A DNA stretch of 64,000 nucleotides from Stenocarpella maydis (taxonomy: Eukaryota > Ascomycota > Sordariomycetes > Diaporthales > Diaporthaceae), in the NCBI GenBank assembly GCA_002270565.1, contig NQMI01000032.1, positions 63,320-127,319 of the forward strand, given 5' to 3'. Positions 34,420-47,295 of this stretch are shown here, piece after piece; position 1 is the first letter of the stretch, and every line of letters starts with the position of its first letter. Under the pieces are notes generated by a model. It was given only the letters and a program-made list of their open reading frames with translations, was not told where the DNA came from and did no database searches. The position numbers and the translations under genes were made by a program.

Positions 34420-35594
34420 AACTAATAGGTATTATAATGATATAAACATAAATGTAGGTTATACAGATCTAGATTAGAGCAATTGTAATTTCCAATATGT
34501 CTAAGTCGTACCATACCCGGTTAAATGAGACCCCCCCGACCCCCTGGTAGGTTTCGGCAAAGGAACGTTACAATGATAGAATCCCACTGAACACCTGGGC
34601 GGCTTATTCCGAGGGGAAAGGGGACGCACGATGTATCCTTCCCCCGTGCAGTAATCTCATGCGAATTGATGATCCCAATTAGGCAGACGGACGGCAGAGT
34701 CCGATGGACTCGAGAATGACCCCATTACACCTGCAACCTCACTCTGTTTCTCAAGATCGGTCCAATCGGCCTCGGCATGAAACAAATAAAGCATTGCAAA
34801 CATTCCGTGCATGATGCATCTGTTTCTTTGTCGAGGATATTCATGGCCCTTTCTCTACCCAATTGGCTGCTGTGCCAAAGTGTTGTTACAAATTGAGAAT
34901 AGTTGGTGCAGTTTCCAGGTTCTCAATCAGATCATGATACCCCTCTTTCTTTTTCAAAAAAAAAAGTAAATAAGAAGAAAAAGACGAAGAAGAGCAAGAA
35001 TTCTACGGAGTATCCCATGAACGGTTGCTGAAATAGGCATTAAGGTGTCATGAAGATCACCTCAGCTATGTTAGCCTCTGTGGACTCATGACTGAAGTTG
35101 GTACAGGCCCTGGAGCTACGGCATGAACAATCAAAATTACTTAAAATTAAGCATAGAAAATATAGCACTGAGCCCATATTTCAAACTTTGGTCTCCGTTA
35201 GTTTTGCATTAGCCAAGTAAGATTAATCAATCAGAATGGCTGGATTTGGTGGGCACATGTGCAGTTTTGGTCGGAAACAGTCTGGTGGTTCAAACAAATC
35301 TAGGTAGACTGCACCCATATCAAACAAAGACTGCCTTGGCGCTCTCCAAAATTACCTTGTACAGATACATTTTCGAGGTGTCAGTGAATATCAGCTATCA
35401 TGCTTATATTCGTTGAGCTCATGCAGTCTCGACAGGTGTGTACCGTCAGGACACCAAAGCACTAATCCCATTGAGAGGCTTGGCTCTCTGCTATAGGCTG
35501 TATTACCACAAATCGAGACTTCCAAGAGTCGTAATATCAAGACTCGGAATTGTTCTTTCCGCAAGCTGAGTACCGACAGGCTAGGACGCCTTGT

Positions 35595-35620
35595 GGGGGG
35601 GNNGGGGGGGGGGGGGGGGA
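35595..35620. other. poly-G run with two undetermined bases
   Basis: G run containing NN at 35602-35603, an assembly or base-calling artefact of the homopolymer; its true length is unknown. Confidence 0.95.
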
Positions 35621-36088
35621 AGGGGAGGACACGGCATGGCCAGGCTGTGTAACAGCCGAGCCCCAGCAACGATCAAACAGATAGGGCGCTCACACATGGT
35701 TCCACCAGCAGCGAAAGAGCCATGCCCCGGGAATCTCCAAGTCAGAAACTGGATTGGATTTCCGGCTGGTGGTGGCTCCCAGCCGACGGGTCCACGACAG
35801 GCCGGATCTGTCTCCATACATGCGGCATGCTACCTCGGTATGATGCCCGATTAACGGCAAATGTCGTGTGTCCAGAACAAATATCGAAATTGCCACTCCA
35901 TTCTGTCGAGCCGACTAGCCTGGCACAGCTGTCAGGCTGTGCCGTGCTGTGCTTGAGGTTCCCGGGGGGGGGTTGGGGGGTGGTTGTGATGGTGGATCTT
36001 TTAAAGCGTCGCTAAACCGCAGTCGACGTTTGGCCTCCCTGTAGCATCTATTCAAGTTAAGCGGAAAGAAAATATCAGATTCGCAACC

Positions 36089-36854
36089 ATGAGATCGAAA
36101 ATACTGCCCCAGACAGGCCTGGCGACCCTCTTCGGGCCGGCGGGCGCAATCAAGCTCGCCTCCGCTCTACAAGTCATCGAGCACATGCCCCAGCCGTAAC
36201 TAGTATGCAATCGAGGATTTCTACAGGGGCCAAGCGTCCGTCCATCATCAGCGACGGCGTGGTCAGCCTCGCGCCGGATAAGACGGTAGACCTCGGCGCC
36301 AACGCCGAGTACCCAAGGGGCTGGACCAGTACTTACGGGACACACAGGGACATCCCGCATGATCCAACTACACGATCGCCAAAGGCGTTGCCATGCCGCA
36401 TCGTCGCGGACCAAGGCGGCGGGCATAAACACCCTGGCGGAACCTGAGGGGCAAGCGGCGGGTCGGTGGCCATGCCGGTGCACGCCCGCGGCCTACCTTG
36501 TCCGCAAACTTGGCTGGGCTCGGCGGGCGTCGGTGGTTCCGAGTACACGGTGGTGTCGGGCTCCATGCGCACGAGGTCGCCGTTGCGGCGCCGGCAACCT
36601 CCCGGTGCAGATCCAGGCCAGGACGATTGAGGCCTTTCGGATCTGGGAGCCGGCGCCGGAGCTGGGAGGGGAGGTGCTAGGAGACAAGGGCGGTCTTCTT
36701 CCCAAACGCGTCTGTCTTCCGAGAAGTTTATTCTCTTCTCACGACGACCGACAAGCTCAGGGACCCTTCCTCGCTCAAGGCCATTGTAGAGCTCACCCTT
36801 GCTTTGGATCAGGCTATCGAGGCCTACAAGAAAACCACCGGAAAGGTGTACTAG
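36089..36854 (+). pseudogene. relic of an unidentified protein-coding gene
   Basis: Several coding-like pieces lie in order in different frames. 36089-36199 encodes MRSKILPQTGLATLFGPAG to a stop after 36 residues. From about 36223 comes RPSIISDGVVSLAPDKTVD, then about 36530-36570 SAGVGGSEYTVVSGSMRT. Finally 36681-36854 encodes a 57-residue C-terminus, with SVFREVYSLLTTTDKLRDP and DQAIEAYKKTTGKVY before a stop. A TAG acceptor immediately precedes the last piece. High GC and good codon choice argue these were coding. I could not join them into one frame with splice sites and do not recognise the family. A pseudogene is most likely; a mis-assembled intact gene is the alternative. Confidence 0.4.
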
Positions 36855-37449
36855 TTTATGGCTCAGGTGGTCGGCATAGATGGACGCCGCCACGCGCAGG
36901 CTTTTTGGCTGGACGTTCGTTGGGTGAGGATATGGGTAGTAACTTGATAGACTACATGGTGGATGAGGACGTCTATGTTGATTCTCAGAACGGACGGTGG
37001 CCCATGACGAAGGACACCATCGCCCAATTCGTCGAGACCGGCGTAATTTCAGATGCCAGGAACACTTCGTGCTTGATACAAAGCATATTCCCATACTTTC
37101 CCATATCATAAATATTGCAATCTTTCTGAACTAAGCATAACGTGGCAGAAAACTAGCAACCTGTTTGATTCATTATTGCAGCCTGTTTTCTGCTAGCCTG
37201 ATTTCTTCTGCCCATTGTCTAGTTGTCAAGGAGAGACGACAACCGCACATGCATTTCACTAGCATGAGTAGTTATAAGCAACAAGAGTGTAACCACGTCT
37301 TAGTCATATTCTCCTTCTCCCCTCGAATCCACCCGTCCAACCAATCAGTTGTCATGCGGCTTCGCTGGGCATGCCGTCCGATAGGCACTCAAAAGCTAGT
37401 CCCATCAGAACGTTATTCTTAAGCCGACTTCCGTCAGATCAACCCGTCA
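36855..37449. other. intergenic with a short coding-like stretch
   Basis: Forward strand 36939-37060 reads LIDYMVDEDVYVDSQNGRWP then MTKDTIAQFVETG, which looks protein-like but has no start and no neighbours in frame. It may be a gene remnant. The rest shows nothing. Confidence 0.35.
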
Positions 37450-38406
37450 CTATAGGGTGTCGAAAAGAAGATTCGAGATGACACGAAGGCGTCTGTTAAT
37501 TGACTTGATTTCGCTGGGCGATGAAGACAAGAGCATCTCGAAGACCTCCTCATCGTTGAACCGTTGGTCCCAAGGGTTGGGTAGATCAGGTTCTTCCCAA
37601 GAGATCGTGGTTCCAGCGGAGTGGTCCCTAAAAGTAAACTGCGACGATCAACTGATGTTATTTTACCATTTATGAGAGCACTTAGTCCCGCGTTGGATGC
37701 TTCATCAACGCCGTGACAATGTCTAACAAGGTCGTGGCAGGAGAGATTTCTAATATTTTCATGTTGTGGAATTACTTACCTCTACCGCTTCCACTGCAAA
37801 CGAGAAAGGAGACCACATTTCCTCTACCTCGAGGACGTGAACATTAGGGTGTCTGGATGTAATTCGGAGACACTCGGATTCCAGGAATTGCGGGGATTGC
37901 CAGCCCACGCCCACTGAGCAGGACTCGAGGTTTGGAAACCAGTCCAGACACTCAGCTATGGGCAAATGACGCCCGATAGACTCGCCCGTGTCCTGCATCC
38001 ATTTGTTTGCAAGTGGGGAGGAAAAGGAAACATCGCGCAGATGCCGGATGTACTCTCTGGCGATGGCAGGAATGCGGTTGAGAAAGTAGCCGCGGGAGAA
38101 ATGGCCGTCGCAACCATTGCGGACGACGGTCGAGGACCAGTAGATGGCGAGGGCCTCGCAGTAGACCTGGAAACAGGTGAGGAGGAAGTGGTGGTTTGAC
38201 TTGGCGGTATTGAAGATGCTGCGACGGCCTGTGGCAGGGACGACATGGACGGTGAGCGGGGGATCAATGACCAGGTCAATCCTGGAGCCGGCGAAGATAT
38301 CGTGGCAGACCTTGTTGCGGATCTCGGGGGGAAGCTTGAAAAAAGGTGACTTGAGGTGGCCCCAGCCACGAGGGGGTTTGTTGTTGTTGTTGTCGTCATC
38401 GGCCAT
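37450..38406 (-). CDS. F-box-like protein (LPPEIRNKV-type N-terminus)
   Basis: Two exons (38406-37780 and 37638-37450; intron 37639-37779, GTAAGT to CGCAG), 271 residues. After a polar start with an Asn run, FKLPPEIRNKVCHDIFAGSR resembles the F-box-like opening common in very large ascomycete families of unknown function. NHHFLLTCFQVYCEALAIYW is the typical following helix, where gene products compare household items with many paralogues. Exon 2 restores FTFRDHSAGTTISWEEPDL and ends VISNLLFDTL. Family members may act as SCF substrate adaptors, but for this short type there is no direct evidence. There is no signal peptide and no repeats after the F-box-like part. The acceptor was chosen because the nearer TTTTAG would give an early stop. 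Confidence 0.75.
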
Positions 38407-39525
38407 GTTGCTTGGGATGAGGCTGGCTTGGGCTGGTGGTCGAGGTATTTTGGCTTGCTTGTCTGCTCGTCGTGGTTTTGGATGAAGTTGATGAAGGTGG
38501 GCTGTGGAGGTGAAGGGGGTTTTAGGAGTCGAAGGAAGAAGGGTTTGAAGTTGAAGAAACGTGTAGGGGCCGCGTCAACAAAGTGCTGGCCAAGTGGATT
38601 GCAGAAAGTGCACTCAAGGCAAAAGCGCCTTCCAAAGGTAAGTAAGGCAGGCGCGTCTGACCTTGCTGGAGTTCCCACCTGCGAGCTACCACAGCCGGCA
38701 TCAGTGCACTGAGTCTCGAGGCTCTGGGGGGGGGGGGAGCCACAGCTGACCTGAGACCAATTTCTCAGCGTAAGAAATTCCGTGCTGCAGGGGCAGAGTT
38801 TGAAAGTCCGCTCTCAGTCTCAGTCGCCCAGGTGCTTGCATGACATGCAGCTTGAGTGCTTCCTTTTTGAAGTTGTTTCCTGGGACAAGGTGAAACGCCC
38901 GCAAGGAACCACGTGTTACTGGCAATACACACACACGTTCAAGCACAATCCCATCCTAGGACTTTTGTCAGGGGTCCTTGGTTCCCATATTGCAACTTTA
39001 ATTATTTATTGTCTACACCTATTGTTTTCTGTCCTATTAGGGCAACTACTGCTGTTCCGGCTTAGTAGAGAAACTCAAGGAATATCAATAGTCTATATCA
39101 TCAGTTTTCCCACGAGCTGATAGTTTAGTTATTATTGGTATGGACGCTGGATTTGTTCGGCCTTTTTTATGTGCATGTTCTGAAGTACAGGCTGCTGCAT
39201 GTCCACGACACGACATAACCTCCATCACCCATGACAACGGCACGTTGGTCGAGTCATAGGTTTTGGATATGACAAATATGCGGTAACGAAGTTGAAGTTG
39301 ACTAAGTGACGACGCTCATAGGGCTGCAGCTTAGCACGCTATGCGACTGGGGCAACGAAACGGCGGAGGATAAAGAGACCCCGCTCTAGCTCGCTGCATG
39401 GAGGAATATGCTGGCATGATGGTGCTGATCATTATACCAGTCAAGGGCATACCCTACGCTCACGAGAGCCACACCTTGCAACATCGGCGTTTTTACAACA
39501 GATTCTTAACATCAGCCCACTGGAA
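38407..39525. other. intergenic between divergent genes
   Basis: Promoters for the F-box-like gene (-) and the dehydrogenase (+). A G run lies near 38726-38738 and a CACA run near 38929-38937. No gene seen. Confidence 0.5.
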
Positions 39526-40676
39526 ATGACGTCGCCTCTGCGCGGCTGTGCTTTCATAACCGGGGCCGCCAAGGGTAAGCAAGGTGCATGCGAGCCGGTG
39601 TAGTGGCAAGCTTCTGTGGAACAACCTTATCTCAACCACCCTGGGTGATCGCAGCGGCTAACGCGGCAGACGCATGCACGTAGGGATCGGGCAGGCCACC
39701 GCCGCAGCATTCGCGCGCCACGGCGTCACGCGACTCGCACTCGCCGACATCGACACGGCGGGGCTGAAGAGGACGGCCGAGGACCTCCGCGCGCGGTGGC
39801 CCGGCGCCAGGGTCATGGAGCTGCAGGTCGACGTGCGGCGCTCCGCGGAGGTGAGGGGGGCGCTCGCCGAGGTGGCGAGGGAGTTTGGCCGGCTGGACGT
39901 CGCCGTCAACAACGCCGGGGTCGGCGGCAGCGGCAAGAGGACCCACGAGATGCCGGACGGCGAGTGGGAGCGCGTCGCGGACGTCGACCTCTTTGGGGTC
40001 TGGAGGTGCCAGAAGGAGGAGCTGGCTGTCATGGTCAACCAGGAGTGAGGGCCCCTTGTCTTCTTCTTCCTCCCCCCTTCCCTTCCCCGTACGGGCGGGC
40101 AGGCAGGCAGGCAGAAAGATGTGAGCTGACTTCGGCCTGAGGGACATGGGGGTGCGTGAGGGGAGGGGCAGGATAATAAACGTGTCTTCGATGTATGGCC
40201 TCAAGGCGACGGGGCCGCACCTGCAGTCGACCCCATACGTCGCCTCCAAGCATGGTGAGACCATCTCCTCTGGTTGTACATGAGAAGTTCCTTTTTGCCA
40301 GGCACCGTACCACTAACAGGCACGAACCAGGCGTCATCGGGCTTACGAGAGCGGATGCGAATAGCTACGGGCGCCTGAACATCCGCATAAATGCCGTCTG
40401 CCCGGGGTAAGTACCGACAGCCAGGCAGGAGAGAGCGCGGGAATGTTGAGAACCCCACTGATGATGCTACTGACCAGTTATGTCCAAACGCCATTGCTAG
40501 CAAACCAGGACATCCCGTCTGATTCATACCTCGGCCGAGACCTGGAAAGAACGGCGCTCGGGCGGCTGGGGATGATCGAGGAGGTAACTGATACCATCGT
40601 GTTCCTGGCATCGCCCATGAGCAGCTACATGCAGGGGGCTGCCCTGGTGGTCGATGGAGGGTACACATCCCAGTGA
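39526..40676 (+). CDS. short-chain dehydrogenase/reductase (SDR)
   Basis: Five exons (39526-39574, 39684-40044, 40142-40254, 40331-40406, 40478-40676), 265 residues, all phases consistent. A classical SDR fold using NAD(P)H: the cofactor loop TGAAKGIGQATAAAFARHG spans the first junction. LALADID carries an Asp at the end of strand 2, which favours NAD over NADP. NNAGVGGSG is the structural Asn motif. RIINVSSMYG supplies the catalytic Ser, and TPYVASKHG the catalytic Tyr and Lys. INAVCPGYVQTPLL follows, with FLASPMSSYMQGAALVVDGG at the end. Length is standard. Without a neighbouring pathway the substrate is unknown. Intron 2 contains a GGCA microsatellite (40096-40114). The intron donors GTAAGC, GTGAGG, GTGAGA and GTAAGT are all conventional. 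Confidence 0.92.
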
Positions 40677-43152
40677 GACTGGGAGCTGAATTCGATCCAC
40701 CTCCAGAGCGATGATGGTCGATGCAGTCGAAACCGGCGGTTGACATGAAAATACCAGCTAGAGGGGCGTGCAGGGGAACGAAGGGTGCTTTTGCACATCA
40801 TTTTTATTGCGTGGCATGTACGCCGACCTTGCGAGAAGAAAAGACCTGCCCGCCTGGGTCCTCGAAGCCTACTTACTTGTGTAGGTACTCCCTCTAGGCT
40901 GCCTGCTACTCCAGGAATGCCAAAACGAAAACAATTTCTTGACCAAAGAGAACATTTAAATCGGAACGTTCTCATCCTATATACCACCGTCGACCAAGCC
41001 CCATGATTTCATCAAACAACGTACAACTAATCAATATTTCAGCCTCGAAACCTTGCCTGTACGTCTCCACATCATTCGGGCCCGACTCTTGTCGACTGAG
41101 CCATTGGTCTCGTCCTGCCCTGAGCAGACGACGGGCTTATACCAGTCTGCACTGGATTGGGCAAACCTCGATATCCCGGAACCCCTTGTTGGCATCTGGA
41201 AGACGAAGACAATCCGGAACTTCGTAGTGTTCACTGTGGGGCACTGGTTCCATCCGTGTGGGCATCACTGAGTCTCACCATAACAATTATGCCATACCTT
41301 TTTTGAGTTGCTGATATTCCGCACCCCAGACTACATGACAATAAACAAACAATGCTAGAGTAGTAATACAAGATTAATTATGAATTAGCAATATATGCCC
41401 GAGATAGACAAGCTGGAATTCTTGGCTGGGCGGGGGTTCTCTGAGAAGCAAGCGGCAGGCGGCAGACGGCACCGTACTCCGTGGCAATCCCAGATTGCAG
41501 CCCTGGTGCTATGGCAGGGCGTTTCGGAGCGCAAATGATGCATCCATCTGCACTAGGATGACATGAGAAGAGCCGGCAAGGCGGAGCAGATCTCGAACAA
41601 GTTTCAGGGACCACTCGAGCATGATTCATGTAGTGTATGGTACCAAGAGCATGGACTCTGGCACGCACAGAAAATCCGACCTCAAGCATGGCAGATGTAG
41701 CGCGGTAGATATCTGATCCCTGCATGCCCTTGCAGATACACTAGGTAGATGGGCCTGGCCCGCCAGCCAGTTCGCGGGCGTAATGCAAGGCAATCAATCT
41801 TGTGTGCGTGCGGTGGGGCCCCCGTTGGGTGGGCTCGGCCGGGTGCTGGTACTGGTGTCGGCCGGGAAATAACCTGGAAGAGGCGGCGGATGACGTGCAG
41901 GTTTGCCAGGGATTCACACATCTGTATGTGAGCTCATCCAAGGCAGATACTATGTAGATGGGTTTCGTGCTCGAAGCATCAGTACAAAACCGGTAAGCCA
42001 AAGACATTAGACCCGGCCAATACAGGCTTTGGAAGACCATTGCACGCAGAGCCCACGGAAGAGGCCGTGTGCATGAGCAAATGAAATGCTGCCGACGGTC
42101 CGTGGCACTGCTGGCGGCAGGTCCAAGAAGGCAGGCCATTGCCATTGCATGGCAGACTATTGATGCAAAGCACCACTGGAGATAACGGTATACGAACACG
42201 AAGGTTGTTTTGTTGTCGTTGTTGCAACAGCATAATAGATATGTGTGTACATCTACCTGTCGGTCGACGTGGACGTGCATGACAGTGTCTGGACAACTGG
42301 ACAACTGCAGCATCTGATGCAGGATGAAACTCAATCAGCAGCAAGCAGCAGACCAGATGTGGATGGAAATGGACAAAGAATAATAGACTGGGCTGGGCAG
42401 TATGTTAATAAATGATAATCGAGCTGGGTGTTGGCTTGCTTGAGGAGGGGTTGGCACGAGGCAGGGGTGCCCATTTGGCCTACACCCCAATCAATCCAGG
42501 CAGAAGCCAGAAACGGATAGCCCAGGAAGCCAGTCCGTCGCTGCCACTGCCACTGCCAGGCTTGGGCTTGGGCTTGGGCTTAGGCTCATTCTTAGGAACA
42601 ACAACATTACGTACGGCATCAACCGCAACCAACATCATCATCTCTTGGTCATTCGTCGCCCTCGCCGTCGCCCTCTCTTCCAAGGTTGGTCTTTTGGTTC
42701 CAAGGCTGGCCTTCTGTCAGGTTGACTTTCTCGTGTGCCCACACACACACACCCTCCTTTATAACACATATAGTCCACCTGACTTCCAGCATTAATCAAT
42801 CAATCCAACTCGGAATCGACTCATTTGGCCCACCTCTCCAACTCCAACTCCAATTCCGACTCCATCGCAGCAGACAGCACCAGCACCACCACACATACAG
42901 TCATCCTCCTCCTCAACCCCGTCTTACGCCAATCACGCCCATCATTTGCGCCCTGTCCCACCTGCACCACGACCCGACCTGCCTGCACAACCCAGCAGTC
43001 TGATCCCACAGCTGCCACGCAACGCTCCCATCCAAACCGACTCCCATCTATAGCCAGCCATCCCATCTGCAAGTCCCGCGTCGAACAAGGGCACCAGACC
43101 CGGACACTGCATGCGGCATCACGATCCGCCGCCCGCCGTCCATCCTACCGCC
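40677..43152. other. intergenic, no supported gene
   Basis: About 2.5 kb between two plus-strand genes. The right part is the promoter and leader of the F-box/WD40 gene, with GGGCTT hexamer repeats at about 42559-42585. Minus-strand frames around 41378-42344 have no domain or splicing support. Confidence 0.5.
42559..42585. repeat. GGGCTT hexamer repeats
   Basis: About four tandem copies of CTTGGG in the leader or promoter of the F-box/WD40 gene, preceded by three CCACTG copies. Confidence 0.75.
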
Positions 43153-46100
43153 ATGGAAGGATACGGCGTTTCACAGCAAACAGACGAGGGCTATTCCGAA
43201 GATCCCCTGAACCCGCCCGAGCCTGCGAACCTTCCTCTTGACTCCGGCTCCAAACAGCTCCTCACCGCAGCCGCCTCCCCGCTCCAGCTCAAAGGATGGC
43301 TGTCGGCGCACATAGCAAGCCTGCCCACCGACCTGAGGACTCGTACGTAGCCACTGATCACCCCCTCGGCTGCCTGCCTGCCTGCCTGCCTGCCTCTCTC
43401 TGTGTGTGCTATTTGTTACACGCCCCCAATGCCGTGTCCGCCGGCCCTCCGTGATTGCTAATATCGCCCCAACCTTCCCAGAACTGACCCTGGAGCTGCT
43501 CGACAACCTGCCCACCAGCCTTGTCGCCGAGATCGTCGAGAAGATGAGCCCTCGGCTCTACATCGACTTCATTCGATATCTGCCCGCCGAGATATGCCTC
43601 AAGATCCTGGGCTACCTCGACCCCGTCTCCCTCTTGTCCGTCGCCCAGACCTGCCGCCCCTGGTTCAGTCTTGCCCTCGACCGGACGCTATGGCAGCGTC
43701 TATACCTCATGGAGGGGTGGAAGGTGATTGCTTCCGAGATAGAGGCCGCCGAGGAGCTTGTGAATAGGAGGAACTCGCCTGGTTCCATGCACCGCCAGAG
43801 GTCTGAGGAGGATGGCCACACCCACAAGAAGCGGGCTGTGTCCCTCGACGAGGACGAGGATCACCTCATGATGGACGCCGACCACCCCTTGACCGCCGAA
43901 CCCAAGACCCTCGAGGCCGACCAATCCCTGTTTGGCGGCAGCTCCGCCCGGACGGCGATGACCCCGGCTCTGCGGGACCTCAACATGCAGGGCTCTGGCT
44001 CGAGTGCCGGCTCCTTCATGAGGAACAGGACGCTTGACAAGGGCAAGGGCAAGGCAGTCCCGCGCACGCCGACCGATGCGCTCTCTCCGCCCGTCTCCTC
44101 ATTCAAGTCGAAACTCTGGACCTACGACGCATCGTCGGGCAAGCACAAGATCAACTGGCAGTACCTCTACTCGATGCGCATGAAGCTCGAGACCAACTGG
44201 GAGCAGGGCAACTTCAAGAACTTCCAGCTGCCTCACCCGGACCACCTGGACGAGGGCCACAACAATGAGTGCATCTATAGTCTACAGTATAACGAAGAGT
44301 ACCTGGTCAGCGGGAGTCGCGACCGGACGCTACGCATATGGAATCTCGCCACGAGGCGGTTGGTTCGGAAACCACTCGTTGGTCATGTCGGCTCTGTTCT
44401 CTGTCTCCAGTTCGATTCCGACCCCGAGGAGGACATTATTGTCTCGGGTAGCAGTGACTCGGACGTGATTGTCTGGCGCTTCTCCACCGGGGAGATTATC
44501 CAACGGCTGACACACGCGCACCGAGAGTCGGTCTTGAATGTCAAGTTCGACAAGCGAATCCTTGCCACCTGCTCAAAGGACAGAACTATCAAGATCTTCA
44601 ACCGCCGCCCCCTAAAGGCAGGCGATGCGGGCTACAGCATGGTCAACCCAGTGCCAACCACTGTCAAGAACTACGGGCACGAGTCCTCGCCGCTGGACCA
44701 GCTTCCAATAATCCCGGCCCTCACAATGATTGGCGTGCTCGAGGGCCATGGCGCGGCAGTCAATGCAGTGCAGATCGTAGACAATGAGATCGTCTCAGCC
44801 AGCGGCGATCGTCAGATAAAGGTCTGGGACTGGCAGACAGGTGCTATCAAGAGGACGTTTGTCGGCCACAACAAGGGTATTGCGTGTGTTCAGTACGACG
44901 GCAAGCGCATCGTCTCTGGGAGTAGTGACAACGAGGTGAAGGTCTTCTGTCGGGAGACCGGTATAGAAGTCGCCAGCCTCAGGGGCCACACCGATCTGGT
45001 TCGGACGGTGCAGGCTGGCTTCGGCGACCTCCCATGGAGCACCGACGAGGACGCAGCCGAGGCCAAGCGGGTGGACCAGGCATACATGAAGGCGCTCGAG
45101 GATGGCGAGGTGTCCTCTTCACCGCGCCGTGGCCGACCTGGCAATGCTGGAAGTACGGACCCCGCCGAGATAACAGCTTACGGAGCTAAGCTGCCCCCGG
45201 GGGGTGGTGGCGGGAGACGATGGGGTAGGATTGTTTCTGGGTCCTATGACAAGTCCATCATCATATGGAGGCGGGACAAGACAGGCAAGTGGAAGCCGCA
45301 GCATCACTTAAAGCAAGAGGAGGCTGCATCCAGGGCGCTACGCTCGCACCCTCGGCCACCGCCCGATCCCCTGGCGCCTGGCAACCACCCCGGAGGAGCA
45401 GGAAATGGCTTGAACCCCGGCCCCGGCGCCAGCTCGAGAAGACATCAGCCCTCTGCCGAATGGGCCCCGGCGCCTATCCTCCGGCCTCGTACTACAAGGG
45501 CAAGCGCCTCCAGTTCGATGGTTGCGATTCTGTCGGCTTCTTCTTCAGCATCGCCCTCCTCGGCGCTAGCCGGCTCATCGAGAGCGCAGGCAGAGCAGTC
45601 GGGCAGCTCGACGCAGGCGAACACAAGCGCGTCCCGGCCCAGATTCTCGCACCCTGTCATGCCGCGAAACCCGCCTCCTGTGCCTTCAGACCAGATCACC
45701 CATGTTACCTCGCCAGTCATGGCAACCATAACACCCTCATCGCAGCGCTCCTTCGCGCAGCTGATCGATCTTATCGTCCCCCAGGGTGTCCATGCCCTCC
45801 AGCAGGCCCTGACCAACTACCCCACCATGCTCACCCTGCAGAGCCACCTCCAAACAGCTATCGACCGAGAACAGAGCCCGTTTGTACGGTCACAACTGAG
45901 GCAGGTGGTCAGCGCCGCCACGGTCCGCACGCAGGTGGCCCAGGCGAGAGCCCGCCAGCAGGGGTTGCAAGCACTCCAGGCCGCCGATGCTACTGCCATC
46001 AACGGCCCGGATGACGACGCAGGTGCCAGCGGCTCCGCAAACGCTGCCGCCACTGCTGCCGCCGGGGGTTCCAGCTCGACCTCGAACTCACACCTGAACT

Positions 46101-46345
46101 CGGCCCCTGCCACCGCCGCGCCAACACCGACAAACGTTCCCGGCGGGCCCCCTGCTGGTGGCCAGCACCGACTCAACCACCACGGCGCGCCCGAGGTGGG
46201 GATGCCGACGAGGATCTACAAGCTGCAGTTTGACGCCCGCCGGATCATCTGTTGTAGCCAGACGAGCGTGATTGTGGGCTGGGACTTTTGCAACGGGGAC
46301 CCGGAGCTGGAGGAGGTCGCCAGGTTCTTTGCTGCTATGGATTGA
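43153..46345 (+). CDS. F-box/WD40 protein, SCF ubiquitin ligase substrate receptor
   Basis: Two exons (43153-43342 and 43482-46345), 1017 residues. The ATG at 43153 has the strong context CCGCCATGG; another in-frame ATG lies at 43111. Binds Skp1 through the F-box and selects substrates for ubiquitination through the WD propeller. The F-box is about 97-140 (RYLPAEICLKILGYLDPVSL, then QTCRPW). WD repeats start near 320: SGSRDRTLRIWNL, SGSSDSDVIVWRF, CSKDRTIKIFN, SASGDRQIKVWDW, SGSSDNEVKVF and SGSYDKSIIIWRR. A seventh, RIYKLQFDARRI with VIVGWDF, comes only at the very end. About 310 residues of Pro/Ser/Ala-rich sequence containing a helical stretch (QRSFAQLIDLIVPQGVHALQ) separate repeats six and seven. 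It resembles the Met30/Cdc4/Pof1 class; which one cannot be settled here. The intron contains a TGCC microsatellite (43370-43396). Confidence 0.9.
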
Positions 46346-47295
46346 TAGGAACTCGGCATGTCTCTTTCATTCTAATTGCATGATCCCAGCTTTTTGGCCC
46401 GCTTCAGAAGGGAGCAGCGACCAGGAGGTATAAGGGGGCATCAAGGGGGGGGGGGGAGGAGTAAATAGGATTTTTGCTTTAACATCATTTTGGACCTTGT
46501 TGCATAAGGGAGGCTGTTTTATCCTCTCGATAGCTGGGGAGCTGGGCGTCTGGTGGTGGAATAGCTGAAGCCAGGACAGGCCCCTTTTTGGTTGGTCTCC
46601 AGTCTCCTTTTGTATTGGCCGGGTCTGGGTGTCGGAGGGTTGCATCGGGGGCGGGTGTTTGTTGAAAGGTGCGAAGAGCGGAGGAAGCAATAGGGCAAGC
46701 ATGCGACGGCAAGGAAGAAAAAAAGAACAAGAGAACAGGACAGGGAAAAGGCAAGAGGATGGCGGACAAGAAGACGCCTTTTGCACCGTGTAATGACCCG
46801 TAATGATTGCGTAGCACCCAATAGACATGTTACTCGAGCGGGTTTACGTATGCTTGATCAGTGGTGAGTATTGTTTTCGACTCGCAGAGCCATGTCAGGC
46901 TGCTCAGGATGCTGCTCATCGTGACGACAAGCCAGGAATACCAGCTCATTGCAAGGCAGACACCGCGGAAAAGACGCAACTCATCTGATACGGTTGCCTA
47001 CCCAAAAGGACAGTTTTCAGAATTGCAGTTGTGCAAATAATAGGTCACATCATTATTGCTCCTGGTATATTGCGCCGCTGTCGATGAAAACACGAGCCTG
47101 TTGCCTCCCAACTCCATCCAACTTGCCCTCCGACAAAATGCTTCTTTTCCTTGAACGCCATCAAATATCAATAGAGAAGTCCGAAGAGGAGACACACCTG
47201 ATCTCCCCTAGCCTCCCCTCCCCCCTTTCATAGAAGGCGTAAGTGTGTGTATGTGTGTGTGTGTTCGTGCCCAAGACCAAAGCACCTCCCCAAAC
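46346..47295. other. intergenic between convergent genes
   Basis: The 3' ends of the F-box/WD40 gene (+) and the Vps60 gene (-). A poly-G run lies at about 46445-46458. Minus-strand frames here are overlapping and low complexity. Confidence 0.5.

Larger units (their letters stand above)
33501..36088. other. long intergenic stretch, AT-leaning, with sequence gap in a G run
   Basis: The start is the methyltransferase promoter. From about 34020 to 35400 the DNA is AT-leaning with no gene. A perfect 16-bp palindrome lies at 34404-34419, and a poly-G run with two undetermined bases lies at 35595-35619. No coding frame is supported. Confidence 0.5.

Noticed and set aside
39632..40264. 210-codon minus-strand frame opposite the dehydrogenase
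   Set aside because: Shadow of a GC-rich SDR exon with clear motifs on the plus strand.
45265..46014. 249-codon alternative frame inside the F-box/WD40 gene
   Set aside because: Shadow of the low-complexity linker in a GC-rich exon; the main frame continues to a WD repeat.
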